Shown: positions 50,111-58,189 of the stretch, in pieces
Numbering within the stretch: position 1 is the stretch's first letter
Layout: each line of letters begins with the position of its first letter
DNA from: Microbacterium jejuense
Lineage (GTDB): Bacteria; Actinomycetota; Actinomycetes; Actinomycetales; Microbacteriaceae
Assembly (NCBI RefSeq): GCF_019511665.1
Contig: NZ_JAEUAW010000003.1
Span: forward strand, 248,001 to 312,000
Direction: 5' to 3'
DNA length: 64,000 bases
Made by a program: the position numbers and the translations under genes
The notes under the pieces: model-generated
Databases searched by the model: none
What the model was told of the DNA's origin: nothing
Seen by the model: only the letters and a program-made list of their open reading frames with translations

Positions 50111-50428
50111 ATGCGGTCAGGCCGGACTACGCTCGGCGAGGTGAGCCAAGACGAACCGCCCCCTCCGTCAGACGCCGAGAGGATCCACGCCGCCTCCATC
50201 GCTTCGCTCTTGGCAGGCCCCTTCGGTCTGATCTTCGCCCTAGGCGACGCGAGCCTCGTGGGCTTGACGCTCATCTTGGCCGCGGCGGCGGTCATCGTCG
50301 GAGTGATTGGCCTCGTGCATGCGCGAGGAGGGCTCCGCGGAAACCGACTGATGTCCGCGGCCGGTCTCGTTCTGGGGGTGGTGTCCTTGCTCGTTCTGGG
50401 ACTGCGGCTCTGGCTCAGCGCGACATGA
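50111..50428 (+). CDS. small membrane protein, DUF4190-like
   Basis: About 105 residues: a Pro-rich acidic N-terminus (EPPPPSDAERIHAASIA) and three hydrophobic helices with GLIFALGDASLVGLTLILAAAAVIVGVIGLVHARGG split over the first two. The ATG at 50111 has AGGTGA upstream; GTG at 50141 is an alternative. The end overlaps the convergent pyruvyl transferase gene by 14 bp. The gap 49920-50110 holds an open frame from 49951 that lacks support. Confidence 0.6.
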   Translation: MRSGRTTLGEVSQDEPPPPSDAERIHAASIASLLAGPFGLIFALGDASLVGLTLILAAAAVIVGVIGLVHARGGLRGNRLMSAAGLVLGVVSLLVLGLRLWLSAT

Positions 50429-51449
50429 GCTCGTCGAGAATTGCGCGGGCCTCGTCGGTCGACGTCGTGTAGTGCGCCGTTGAGAACTGGCCCGTGTATG
50501 AGTGGAACACGGAACTGATCTTGCCGTGGTCATTGTCGAGCACCACGTGCGGTATGCCGAGCAGCGAGGCGATCACGTGGGCGTGGAGTCGGTCGACGAC
50601 CATGGCTTGCGCCTGGCTGAACAGGTCGACGGCGGAGTCGAGGTTCCACCGGTTGAGATACCGGAGGCTGCGCTCGATCGTGGGCTGCGGCAGTGAGGGC
50701 CACTGTCGATAGACGAGCTTCCCATTCTGCTTCAGCAGCTTGCGGGTGGCACCCCACCGCGACGGGTAGCGAGCATGGCTGCCCCAGTCCGTCACATGCA
50801 CGTCGTACGGTGTCCGCCACGCCTCCGAGGCCTCCGCGAGACCCGATGACGCCTCACGGTCCCTCCGGGCGATGACCACTACCCGACCCGGGGTGGGCTC
50901 CGCTGTGCGTCGCGGCGTCCACCCCAGGGCCATGTCGTAGGCGCGCTCGATCTTCACGTCAGGCAGCTGCTCGCGTGCGCGCTCCATCGACAGGTCATCC
51001 CGGACGAGCAGCGTGAACGACGGGTGCGCGCTCAGGACCTTGTTCGCCTGAGCCGCCCGTGCCGGGTCCCGGAACATCACTGACTGGGTGAGCTGCACGA
51101 TCTCGCAGTTGCGGAGTTCCTGCGCCACTCGCTCGCGGAAGTTCTGGTGCCCAACCCACAGGTCTCCGAAGTTCCCGCCGCCGCGGAGCATGACGATCCC
51201 ACCGTCAGGCATCGACCGCTTCAGTCGACGCGCGTCGTAGGACTGCATGTCGGCCGCGTAGCGGATGCGGTGCCCGAGGCGGTTCATGTACTCGACCTGG
51301 CCTTGCCAGATCATCGAGTCGCCGACGTTGATCAGCGCAGGGGCATCTAGCAGCGCGACATCCTGCTCGAGGCCAGAATGGCGCCGGAGGATCGACTCCG
51401 TCTTCCAACGGACCTCGGTCAGGTGGTCGGTGTCCTGCTGCGTGGTCAC
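50415..51449 (-). CDS. polysaccharide pyruvyl transferase family protein
   Basis: A 344-residue member of the family that transfers pyruvate from phosphoenolpyruvate to sugars of wall or capsular polysaccharides as ketals. GGIVMLRGGGNFGDLWVGH, QLTQSVMF and the C-terminal block VDRLHAHVIASLLGIPHVVLDNDHGK are characteristic. The GTG at 51449 has AGGGTGG upstream; a GTG at 51458 is possible. It lies directly downstream of the tailspike gene on the same strand, 40 bp away, so it is probably prophage cargo that alters the surface polysaccharide the phage itself recognises. Confidence 0.85.
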   Translation of the reverse strand: MTTQQDTDHLTEVRWKTESILRRHSGLEQDVALLDAPALINVGDSMIWQGQVEYMNRLGHRIRYAADMQSYDARRLKRSMPDGGIVMLRGGGNFGDLWVGHQNFRERVAQELRNCEIVQLTQSVMFRDPARAAQANKVLSAHPSFTLLVRDDLSMERAREQLPDVKIERAYDMALGWTPRRTAEPTPGRVVVIARRDREASSGLAEASEAWRTPYDVHVTDWGSHARYPSRWGATRKLLKQNGKLVYRQWPSLPQPTIERSLRYLNRWNLDSAVDLFSQAQAMVVDRLHAHVIASLLGIPHVVLDNDHGKISSVFHSYTGQFSTAHYTTSTDEARAILDELMSR

Positions 51450-51489
51450 GCCTGCCACCCTAGAGGACCACCGTTACGGTCTCGTGACG

Positions 51490-53493
51490 TTACGGCTCGG
51501 TCGCCAGCACCTGCACAGCGCCGGTCGCGAATCGCACACACAGCTCGCCCTTGCCGCTGCCATTGGTTCGCATGAACAGACGCGCGTATCCACTCGTCGG
51601 TGCAGCCGGATCCGCCGACTGCGACCGGTAATCGAAGTACCCGTTGCCGCTGTCGCCCTCGATTCGGAACGCCGCGTTCACGAGCACGCGGTCACTCATG
51701 CTCATCAGGGTGAACAGGTTGCCGTTCTTGTCGAACTTGAACGCCAGCCTCGCGCCGGCACGGAACGTCAGCGTCGTGTTGTTCACGCCTGTCGGGAAAC
51801 GGATGTTCCCCGACGAGCCGTTGATCGTGACGTCGCTGAGGAGGCGGACGTACAGCACCTCATCCGGATCCAGATACGAGGTGAAGCTCGTCACGGTGGT
51901 CGCCCCAGTGATGGAGATGTACCGCTCGCGAGCGGTAACCAGTGTCCCGGCAGCAGCGAACTGCTTCGGGAAGTTGGCGATGCTCGCGGAGCCGTTGCCG
52001 GCGTTCCACACACGCAGGTGGCCCTGGCCTGTCGAGTTCACCCAGGTGCGATCGTACGCACCGAGAACCGTCGGGTTGTCGATCTCCCCATACGCAGTAC
52101 CGGTCGCCTGAGCGATGTAGCCGGTACCCGCACCGTTCGACCCCGAGTCGGCGAAGGTGCCGTCCACCACGGAGCACGACGAACATGACTGCTCGAACAG
52201 GATGCCCGACTGGTTGTCTTCGAACCAGGGCGATTCGAGAGTGCAACCCTGGACCCGGTCGAGCCGTGCGCCCACAACGCAGCCCTGGAACGTGCATGTC
52301 GTGAACTTCAGCGCGTACGGGTACCTATCGGAGATGATCGCGCCGCTGTCGTCGATCTCGCGGGACACGTAGAGGCCTGCGGCGCCGTAGTTCGTTCCGA
52401 GCTCGAAGTTCGTCCCACGGTAGGAGGCCTCAACCTGATCGAAATGCACCTGCCCGACCTGCCCCGCAATGCGGATCCCGACCCAGTTCGGATACGTACC
52501 GCTGGTCAGCTGGATGTGGACGGACCGGAAGTTCAGGAACTGCTGCGGCAGCAGGCTGGATACCGGACCGCCCTGCATGAGGATGCCGCCGGGCAGCGTG
52601 TTCGAGATGCGGAGGCGCTCGAAGTCGGAGTACCAGAGGCCGCCATCGAAGGGAGCGATCGAGCCCGCGACACCCTTGAAGAAGATCCCCCACTGGTTCG
52701 GGTTGCCGTTACCGGAGATCGATACGTCCGACAGGTACACGCGGCGCACCGGCCCGCCCGACTGATCGATCGTGACGATGCCCTTGCGCGTCGACCCGGC
52801 GGGCGCCTTGATGACGCTGCGTCCGAATCCCTGACCGATGATCCGGACGTTCGTTCTGAGGATGATGTCAGCGACGATGAGCCGTGCCGGCCAGGAGATG
52901 ACGCCGCCTCCGGCCGCTGCGACCTCATCGATGACCTGCTGGACCGCCGCCGTCTGGTCGGTCGTGCTGTCCTCGGGGTCCCCGTACTTCAGCGCGGAGA
53001 CAGCCGGGAATGCAGACCCGACAATCGCGGCCGAGAGTGCGACGCCAGTCTCCGACGCCGGGTCGGACACGAGCGCCTCCACGATGCCGTCGTTCGACGT
53101 CGGGACCGCAAGAGCAGCGTCGCGGGCCGCGATCGCCGCATCCCGCGCGGCCGTCGCCTCGGGCACAGATGCTGCCGCCGCGGCAACGGTCTCCGGGTCG
53201 AACCCGGCCTCCCTGAGCACGCCGTACAGCGACGTCAGCTTCGTTACGAACGACCCCGACTTGATCACGACCTGCGGCGGGTCCCCCGCGACCCTGAAGT
53301 CGCGGAGGACTCCGTCCGAGGTGGACTGCAGGCTCGTGATCGGAGCGCCCGACGCTGGGTCCGTGATCGCCAGCGGCGTCGCGAACGCGAGGTCGTCGGG
53401 TGCGAACACCTGGAAGGTGGCCTCGCGCACGAGCTCCCCCGTGTCGGGGTTGTATGCGACCGGGAATCCGCCGAAGTAGTCCTGGATGGGCAC
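51490..53493 (-). CDS. phage tailspike/tail fibre with pectate-lyase-like beta-helix
   Basis: A 667-residue protein. Residues 1-110 form a tail-attachment region (YFGGFPVAYNPDTGELV), then comes an Ala-rich coiled coil (ATAARDAAIAARDAALA). Residues 180-470 read as a right-handed parallel beta-helix of the pectate-lyase-3 type (DQTAAVQQVIDEVAAAGGGVISWPA, then Gly/Asn-rich coils). The end is a smaller beta domain. Such tailspikes bind and often cut host surface polysaccharide. It lies after the holin gene in the leftward tail operon. Confidence 0.85.
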   Translation of the reverse strand: MPIQDYFGGFPVAYNPDTGELVREATFQVFAPDDLAFATPLAITDPASGAPITSLQSTSDGVLRDFRVAGDPPQVVIKSGSFVTKLTSLYGVLREAGFDPETVAAAAASVPEATAARDAAIAARDAALAVPTSNDGIVEALVSDPASETGVALSAAIVGSAFPAVSALKYGDPEDSTTDQTAAVQQVIDEVAAAGGGVISWPARLIVADIILRTNVRIIGQGFGRSVIKAPAGSTRKGIVTIDQSGGPVRRVYLSDVSISGNGNPNQWGIFFKGVAGSIAPFDGGLWYSDFERLRISNTLPGGILMQGGPVSSLLPQQFLNFRSVHIQLTSGTYPNWVGIRIAGQVGQVHFDQVEASYRGTNFELGTNYGAAGLYVSREIDDSGAIISDRYPYALKFTTCTFQGCVVGARLDRVQGCTLESPWFEDNQSGILFEQSCSSCSVVDGTFADSGSNGAGTGYIAQATGTAYGEIDNPTVLGAYDRTWVNSTGQGHLRVWNAGNGSASIANFPKQFAAAGTLVTARERYISITGATTVTSFTSYLDPDEVLYVRLLSDVTINGSSGNIRFPTGVNNTTLTFRAGARLAFKFDKNGNLFTLMSMSDRVLVNAAFRIEGDSGNGYFDYRSQSADPAAPTSGYARLFMRTNGSGKGELCVRFATGAVQVLATEP

Positions 53494-53520
53494 GGGCGGG
53501 CCTCCTTTCAGGGTGGTGGG

Positions 53521-53979
53521 TCAGACGTGGCGCTGGGTCTGGTCGGGCAGCAGCTCTTGCACGACCACGTTCTGCGGGACCGCGCGAGTCGGGTCGGCGG
53601 GGAGAGTGGCGAGGATCAGCCGGACCAGTGACGCGAGAGCAGCGAGGAACGCTGCCTGCAGCACGGTGGTCCACGGCACGTCGGTGAGCAGGGTCGCGCC
53701 GATGAAGCCGGACAGGAGCGCCTGCGCGAACGTCTTGACCACGCGCTCGACAGCGGCGAGCCACCACGGCAGGTTCACTCCGGCCACCTCGGGAAGGCCA
53801 GCGAGCGACGTCGCCAGCGAGGTGACGAACCCGAGCCCACCGGCGAGCAGGATCGTCAGCCACGGCACCGCCGTGACCAGCGCGCCGCCGAGGTACGGCA
53901 GAGCGATCGCGAGCGCCGTGTACAGGCCACGCAGTGCGGCGTCCCGCCACCACAGCGGGTTCGTGAGGTTGCTCTTCAT
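53521..53979 (-). CDS. phage holin, r1t type
   Basis: A 152-residue protein with four predicted helices. NLPWWLAAVERVVKTFAQALLSGF matches the core of the r1t-type holin family, and LRGLYTALAIALPYLGGALV is the first helix. Holins make the membrane lesion that lets endolysin out. The ATG at 53979 has AGGAGG 9 nt upstream; the frame is open to 54210 inside the next gene. The charged tail DPTRAVPQNVVVQELLPDQ is cytosolic. Confidence 0.78.
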   Translation of the reverse strand: MKSNLTNPLWWRDAALRGLYTALAIALPYLGGALVTAVPWLTILLAGGLGFVTSLATSLAGLPEVAGVNLPWWLAAVERVVKTFAQALLSGFIGATLLTDVPWTTVLQAAFLAALASLVRLILATLPADPTRAVPQNVVVQELLPDQTQRHV

Positions 53980-53992
53980 GGTCGTTGACCTC

Positions 53993-54358
53993 CTACGGTC
54001 GGTTCGGGTTCTCGGTGTTCTCGAAGTCGGGCCACGGGCCCGGATCGATGCCGCGCTCCCGGAGCTGGAAGCGGGCCTCCATGAGCGACTCCTGCGCGAT
54101 GCGCCGCTTGTCGCGCTCTCGGTCACGCGCGGCCTCAGCGGCGTCCGCGCGAGCGTCGGCGGCGCGCTCGCCCTCCTCGGCCGCAAGCTGCAGGGCGAGC
54201 GCATGATCACGCTGCGCGATGATGTCGCTCTTGCGTCGGTCCTCGCGGCCGGAGATGCCCTTGCGGGCCATCAGGATGCCGTCGACGATCGCCTTCACCG
54301 CGGCGCCGAAACCGACGGACGTGACGACGGTCACGATGATCGCGATCGGGTTCTCCAC
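53993..54358 (-). CDS. phage membrane protein with coiled coil
   Basis: A 121-residue protein: one N-terminal helix (AIIVTVVTSVGFGAAVKAIV) followed by a long charged coiled coil (ALQLAAEEGERAADARADAAEAARDRERD). The plan, and its place between endolysin and holin genes, resemble holin-like or spanin-like accessory lysis proteins of actinophages. The exact role is not proven by sequence. Confidence 0.65.
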   Translation of the reverse strand: MENPIAIIVTVVTSVGFGAAVKAIVDGILMARKGISGREDRRKSDIIAQRDHALALQLAAEEGERAADARADAAEAARDRERDKRRIAQESLMEARFQLRERGIDPGPWPDFENTENPNRP

Positions 54359-54367
54359 GGCGGCCTC

Positions 54368-54853
54368 CTACTGGTCGCGCGGGACGGTGTTCGCTGTTCG
54401 CCTCCCGAGCGCTGCGAGGAGCCGGCCGCGCATGTTGAGGCCGGGCTCGGTCGCGAAGATCTGCAGCTCAAGCCACCTCCGCGCCATCGTCAGCGCGGCG
54501 ACGATCGTGAGCGCTACAGCGACAGCCGCGGTGATGCTGGTGAACGCGTACCGGCCGAGCACGATCACGTAGACGAGGATTCCCGTGAACGATGCGACGG
54601 TCGCCGGCGTCTCGACCATCCACCGACGGAAGGCGCGCCCCGCGAACCCGACCGATCCGCCGGCGAGCAGCATGACCGCCCAGAACACGATCAGCCAGTT
54701 CGCGTCGCCGAGCTCGTCGACGACCGTGGACGGTGTGGCGAACATCGCGTAGCAGCCGCCCGCGAACACGGCGGCGTAGACCACGAGGTCGACCGCCCGG
54801 ATCAGCGCCTCGTACAGGCGCCGGCGGCGGGGCGGAATCGGGTGCTTGTCCAT
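54368..54853 (-). CDS. phage four-helix membrane protein
   Basis: A 161-residue protein with four transmembrane helices (VVYAAVFAGGCYAMF, WLIVFWAVMLLAGGS, TGILVYVIVLG, AVALTIVAALTMA) and basic ends. The ATG at 54853 has GGGAGG 6 nt upstream. It lies in the lysis module; a second holin or antiholin is the likely role. Confidence 0.6.
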   Translation of the reverse strand: MDKHPIPPRRRRLYEALIRAVDLVVYAAVFAGGCYAMFATPSTVVDELGDANWLIVFWAVMLLAGGSVGFAGRAFRRWMVETPATVASFTGILVYVIVLGRYAFTSITAAVAVALTIVAALTMARRWLELQIFATEPGLNMRGRLLAALGRRTANTVPRDQ

Positions 54854-54855
54854 GG

Positions 54856-54993
54856 TCACCCTCCCACCACGCTCGGCGCGCCGAGCAGGCAGCCGACGGC
54901 GAGCGCTCCCCCGATGACTCCGAGGGCGATCAGCCACATCGGCAGTGGCCGGGACCGCTTCTGCCCGTGCTGGACGTTCGTGCGACGGGTCAC
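54856..54993 (-). CDS. 45-residue phage membrane protein
   Basis: A very short gene below the usual ORF cut-off. GTG 54993 overlaps the endolysin stop in a GTGA junction and is preceded by GGAGGTG. The product has a basic N-terminus and one helix (MWLIALGVIGGALAVGCLLG). It could be a pinholin-like or regulatory lysis protein. Confidence 0.6.
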   Translation of the reverse strand: MTRRTNVQHGQKRSRPLPMWLIALGVIGGALAVGCLLGAPSVVGG

Positions 54994-56702
54994 TTCCCAC
55001 CTCCGAGGAGTTGCTTGAGCTTGTCGAACACCGACTGGAGCCACGACCGGTCCACAGGAACCGTGTCCGGTTCGGGGTCGGGCGGCGGCGTGACGGTGAC
55101 GGGGTGCTGGCCGTACTCGGCGACCATGGCGCGGGTGAAGTCGACAGAGCCGCCCCACTGGCCGTTCGACCACTGCTGGAGCTGGGCGCGGGCGTCCCAC
55201 TTGCCACCGGACCACGCGTACGTCTGGAAGCCCCACCGGATCTTCCCCGCGTCGAACGCGGCCTTCAGCGGGCCGTAGCCGGCGTACAGGCCGACCCGCT
55301 CCACGCCGATCACGGACGCGATGCCGTCGAGCGATTCGAGGATCTTCGGGAGGTCCGCCGCGGGCGCGTCGTAGTCGACGTTGAAGTAGATCGGGTGCCC
55401 CTGCTTGCCGAGCGCGGTGAGGAAGCCCTCTGCCGCGGTCGCGACGCGCACGCCGGCGTCACGGCCGCCGAGCAGTTCCTTGCCGTCCTCTTCGTAGATG
55501 AAGAACACGTCGATGCTGGCGCCGTTGAGCGCTGCGAGCTCGCCCTTGCTGATGCCCTTGTTCGTGCGGCCGTCGGCGTAGGTCGGCGACCACAGGTAGC
55601 GGCCGGCGAGCTTCACGCCGCGCTGCGCGAGCGTGGCGACGTCGGGGCGTGCGAACGAGTAGTCGATGCCGTGGATCGACCCGGCGGGTGGGAACCCGGT
55701 GCCGTCCGACGCCTGGCCCCAGATGCCGTCGGCCTCCAGCCAGTGCGCGGACTGCCAGGCGGCGACCGCCTGCGACGTCGCGGGCCCGTACTCGCCGTCG
55801 TCCTTCACGCCGACGAGGCGCTGGATCTCGGCGGTCGGGCGCGACGTCGCGTTGCGGCCGTTCGTTGGCCACTGCGTCGACGGCGGCACCACGACTGGCG
55901 GCGCGGGCGGGAATGCCTTCGCATCCGACAGCGGACCCCACTTCGAGTCCGCGGTGAGGGCGTTCGCCTTCTGCCAGCGGAACACCGCGAGCGATGTCTT
56001 GTTGCCCCAGATGCCGTCGGCCGCGGCGCCGATGACGCGCTGGATGTCGGCGACGGGACGGGCGGTGAGGTTGGCGCCGGCGCTGATGACCAGGGCGACA
56101 CCGGTCGTGTTCGGTCCGAATACGCCGTCGTCGGTGAGGCCGACGAGCTGCTGGAACGTCTTCGTCGCGGCGATGGACTTCGGTCCCCACCCGTTGCCGA
56201 TGCCGCCGGTGTCCAGGCCGATGGAGACGAGGAACGTCTGCTTCTGCGCGTCCGACCAGCTCGAGGCACCAGACGCGCCCGCAGCAGAGCCAGCCCCGGC
56301 GCCGTGCGCACGCATCCACGCGATCGGGTCCACGGCAGTGCCGTTCACCCGGATCTCGAAGTGGTCGCAGACGCCGGAAGCGTTGCCCGTGCGCCCGGGC
56401 ACCGCCAGCGCCTGGCCTTCGGAGACCCGCTGCCCCTTCGACACCTTCCACGACGCGACGTGGAAGTCGAGGATCTCCACGGTGTCGTTGAACCCGTCAG
56501 GTCGAATGCAGACCGCGTTTCCGGCGGCGTCGTTGTACCGCCCCGCCCACGACACGCGGCCTGGCAGCACCGCGCAGATGGTCGAGTACCCGGTGAAGTC
56601 GACACCGTGGTGGAAGTTCGAGATCCCGACCCTGGGGTCGCGCGGCCCGTACGGCGACGAGACGCGCGGCTGGGTGGATGAGCCATTCGGCCAGCGGGTC
56701 AT
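54990..56702 (-). CDS. modular phage endolysin: M23 peptidase, peptidoglycan-binding repeats, DUF1906 glycoside hydrolase-like domain
   Basis: A 570-residue lysin with at least three parts. Residues 1-130 are an M23 peptidase domain: zinc ligands His and Asp in HHGVDFTG; the usual H-x-H pair reads CDHFEIRV here, so the first His is Cys. Residues 150-340 hold three peptidoglycan-binding-like repeats, each with a GxxGxGT/DGIWG-type turn (NGWGPKS, DGVFGPNT, DGIWGNKT, DGEYGPAT, DGIWGQAS). Residues 345-535 match DUF1906 (GIDYSFARPDVATLAQRG, YFNVDYDAP, GLYAGYGP, WQTYAW-like GFQTYAWSG), a hydrolase-like domain of actinophage lysins. The ATG at 56702 has GGAGG 8 nt upstream. Confidence 0.87.
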   Translation of the reverse strand: MTRWPNGSSTQPRVSSPYGPRDPRVGISNFHHGVDFTGYSTICAVLPGRVSWAGRYNDAAGNAVCIRPDGFNDTVEILDFHVASWKVSKGQRVSEGQALAVPGRTGNASGVCDHFEIRVNGTAVDPIAWMRAHGAGAGSAAGASGASSWSDAQKQTFLVSIGLDTGGIGNGWGPKSIAATKTFQQLVGLTDDGVFGPNTTGVALVISAGANLTARPVADIQRVIGAAADGIWGNKTSLAVFRWQKANALTADSKWGPLSDAKAFPPAPPVVVPPSTQWPTNGRNATSRPTAEIQRLVGVKDDGEYGPATSQAVAAWQSAHWLEADGIWGQASDGTGFPPAGSIHGIDYSFARPDVATLAQRGVKLAGRYLWSPTYADGRTNKGISKGELAALNGASIDVFFIYEEDGKELLGGRDAGVRVATAAEGFLTALGKQGHPIYFNVDYDAPAADLPKILESLDGIASVIGVERVGLYAGYGPLKAAFDAGKIRWGFQTYAWSGGKWDARAQLQQWSNGQWGGSVDFTRAMVAEYGQHPVTVTPPPDPEPDTVPVDRSWLQSVFDKLKQLLGGGK

Positions 56703-56769
56703 GATGAGTCCCTCCGAGAACGACGAAGCCCCCGACAGGCGGGGCCAGATGAGCGTGATGCGTACGAGA

Positions 56770-57546
56770 TCAGGTCGGAGGCCCGAACGAACCTGCCTTG
56801 CCGACGCTGAGCTGAGGGACGCTGAACGCGTTGCCCTTGCCAACGTTCAGTTCGGCGACCGGGAATGCCCCGGCCTTGCCTGCGCGGATGCCGGACAGAG
56901 TGCGCGCCGACACGTAGCCGGAGAACGGACCCCATCCAGCGCTGTTGTGAGAGCGGATGCGTACCCGGTACTCGACGCCCGATGCCAGCGCGAGGCCGAC
57001 TCCGGCAGGCATGGACGCGCCGTTTGGGTTGCCAGCAGGGCCAACACCGAACGGGGCGTCGTCCCACACCACGACGCCGTCGGAGACGCGGGACCACTCG
57101 GCGTGATCCTGGTCGATCGCCGCGCCGTTGTTGGCACCTCGGCTGTAGGTCACCCGGAACGAGGTCAGCGTGATGTCGCTCACCGACAGACTGTGCGGCG
57201 CGGCAGGCGGTGTCGCCGGTGGAGGTGGCGCCTGCCGGGTGATCGTCATCGTGAGCGTGGTCGGCCCACCGAGTCCGCTCGTGCCCGTCGCGTTGAGTGT
57301 GAACGACACCGTCTGCGTGCCGTAGTTCGCTGTCCACGCGCCGAACAGGAGGCCGGGCGCTGGCTTCGTCCCCGTCGACCACGGCTGCGAGCCACCGACA
57401 CCGACGCCGTTGACGACGCCGCTCCATCCGAGCCCGCCGGAGTTGGTCGTCGAGTACCCGCCGTAGACGTAGAACCGAACCGTCGTGCCGTCGAAGTCGA
57501 TCCGGAGTGCGCCAGCCTGACCGGTCGCCTTGTCGACGAAGGCCAT
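56770..57546 (-). CDS. phage minor tail protein with fibronectin type III domain
   Basis: A 258-residue structural protein. The N-terminal 110 residues are a beta-rich domain (GGYSTTNSGGLGWSGVVNGVGV), then a Pro hinge (APPPPATPPAAP) and one fibronectin type III-like domain (PHSLSVSDITLTSFRVTYSRG to EYRVRIRSHNSAGWGPFS). The end has three short G-K-A/G repeats. It probably sits on the tail tip surface. The start overlaps the stop of the gene at 57546 in a TAATG junction. Confidence 0.75.
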   Translation of the reverse strand: MAFVDKATGQAGALRIDFDGTTVRFYVYGGYSTTNSGGLGWSGVVNGVGVGGSQPWSTGTKPAPGLLFGAWTANYGTQTVSFTLNATGTSGLGGPTTLTMTITRQAPPPPATPPAAPHSLSVSDITLTSFRVTYSRGANNGAAIDQDHAEWSRVSDGVVVWDDAPFGVGPAGNPNGASMPAGVGLALASGVEYRVRIRSHNSAGWGPFSGYVSARTLSGIRAGKAGAFPVAELNVGKGNAFSVPQLSVGKAGSFGPPT

Positions 57547-58187
57547 TACGGCCTCACCCAGAGCAGGTTGTCGGCGTAGGGCGGGGCGGTCGTGCCGACG
57601 TACACCGAGTCAGGCACCCACCTGTCGGTGCCGTCGGAGGCGAATCCGCGAACCCAGGTGATGCCCTGGATCCATACGCGCGAGCCGATGCGGTCGAGGA
57701 ACTGTCGGACCAGCAGCGACTTCGCCGCGGTGCCGCCCGAGCCGTACCAGACCCGGAGGTCCTCGAATTCCTGCGCCGCCGACTGGCCCGCCGCGAACCG
57801 CACAAGCCCGATCGGCTGATCGTCGGTCACCCCAGGGTCGCGTTCCATCTGAGCGATCGGGATCACCTTGTCGCCGGACGCCAGACCTGGCAGTAGGACC
57901 AGCGTCGATGTGCCGGTCAGCCAGTCACGACGGAGACACACGAGGTCCCAACGGTTGCCCGCGGTGACCGGTGTGCCGACGAGCGACGTGACAGCGTCGG
58001 AGTCGTCGACGATGCCCTGCCCCACTGCACGCCCGGCAGCGACCCGCACCTCACGGTCGCCGGGCCCGGCCGACAGCGCGAACGACGGGAGTCCGACGAC
58101 GCCGTACTCGGCTCCTGCGTGGGAAGCCACGAGCGCCCACGTCGCGTAGTCGACCGAGCCCTCGTACCCCTTCGACGTGATGGTCAC
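57546..58187 (-). CDS. phage minor tail protein
   Basis: A 213-residue protein from GTG 58187 with GAGGCGG 6 nt upstream. VTITSKGYEGSVDYATWALVA and VCLRRDWLTGTSTLVLLPG are recurrent in actinophage proteins encoded after the gp37-like tail protein. A specific role is not known; position suggests the baseplate or tail tip. Confidence 0.65.
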   Translation of the reverse strand: MTITSKGYEGSVDYATWALVASHAGAEYGVVGLPSFALSAGPGDREVRVAAGRAVGQGIVDDSDAVTSLVGTPVTAGNRWDLVCLRRDWLTGTSTLVLLPGLASGDKVIPIAQMERDPGVTDDQPIGLVRFAAGQSAAQEFEDLRVWYGSGGTAAKSLLVRQFLDRIGSRVWIQGITWVRGFASDGTDRWVPDSVYVGTTAPPYADNLLWVRP

Positions 58188-58189
58188 GG

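Noticed and set aside
49951..50472. Open frame starting at ATG 49951
   Set aside because: Its first 50 residues look plausible, but it then runs out of frame across the better supported membrane-protein gene at 50111. No ribosome site.
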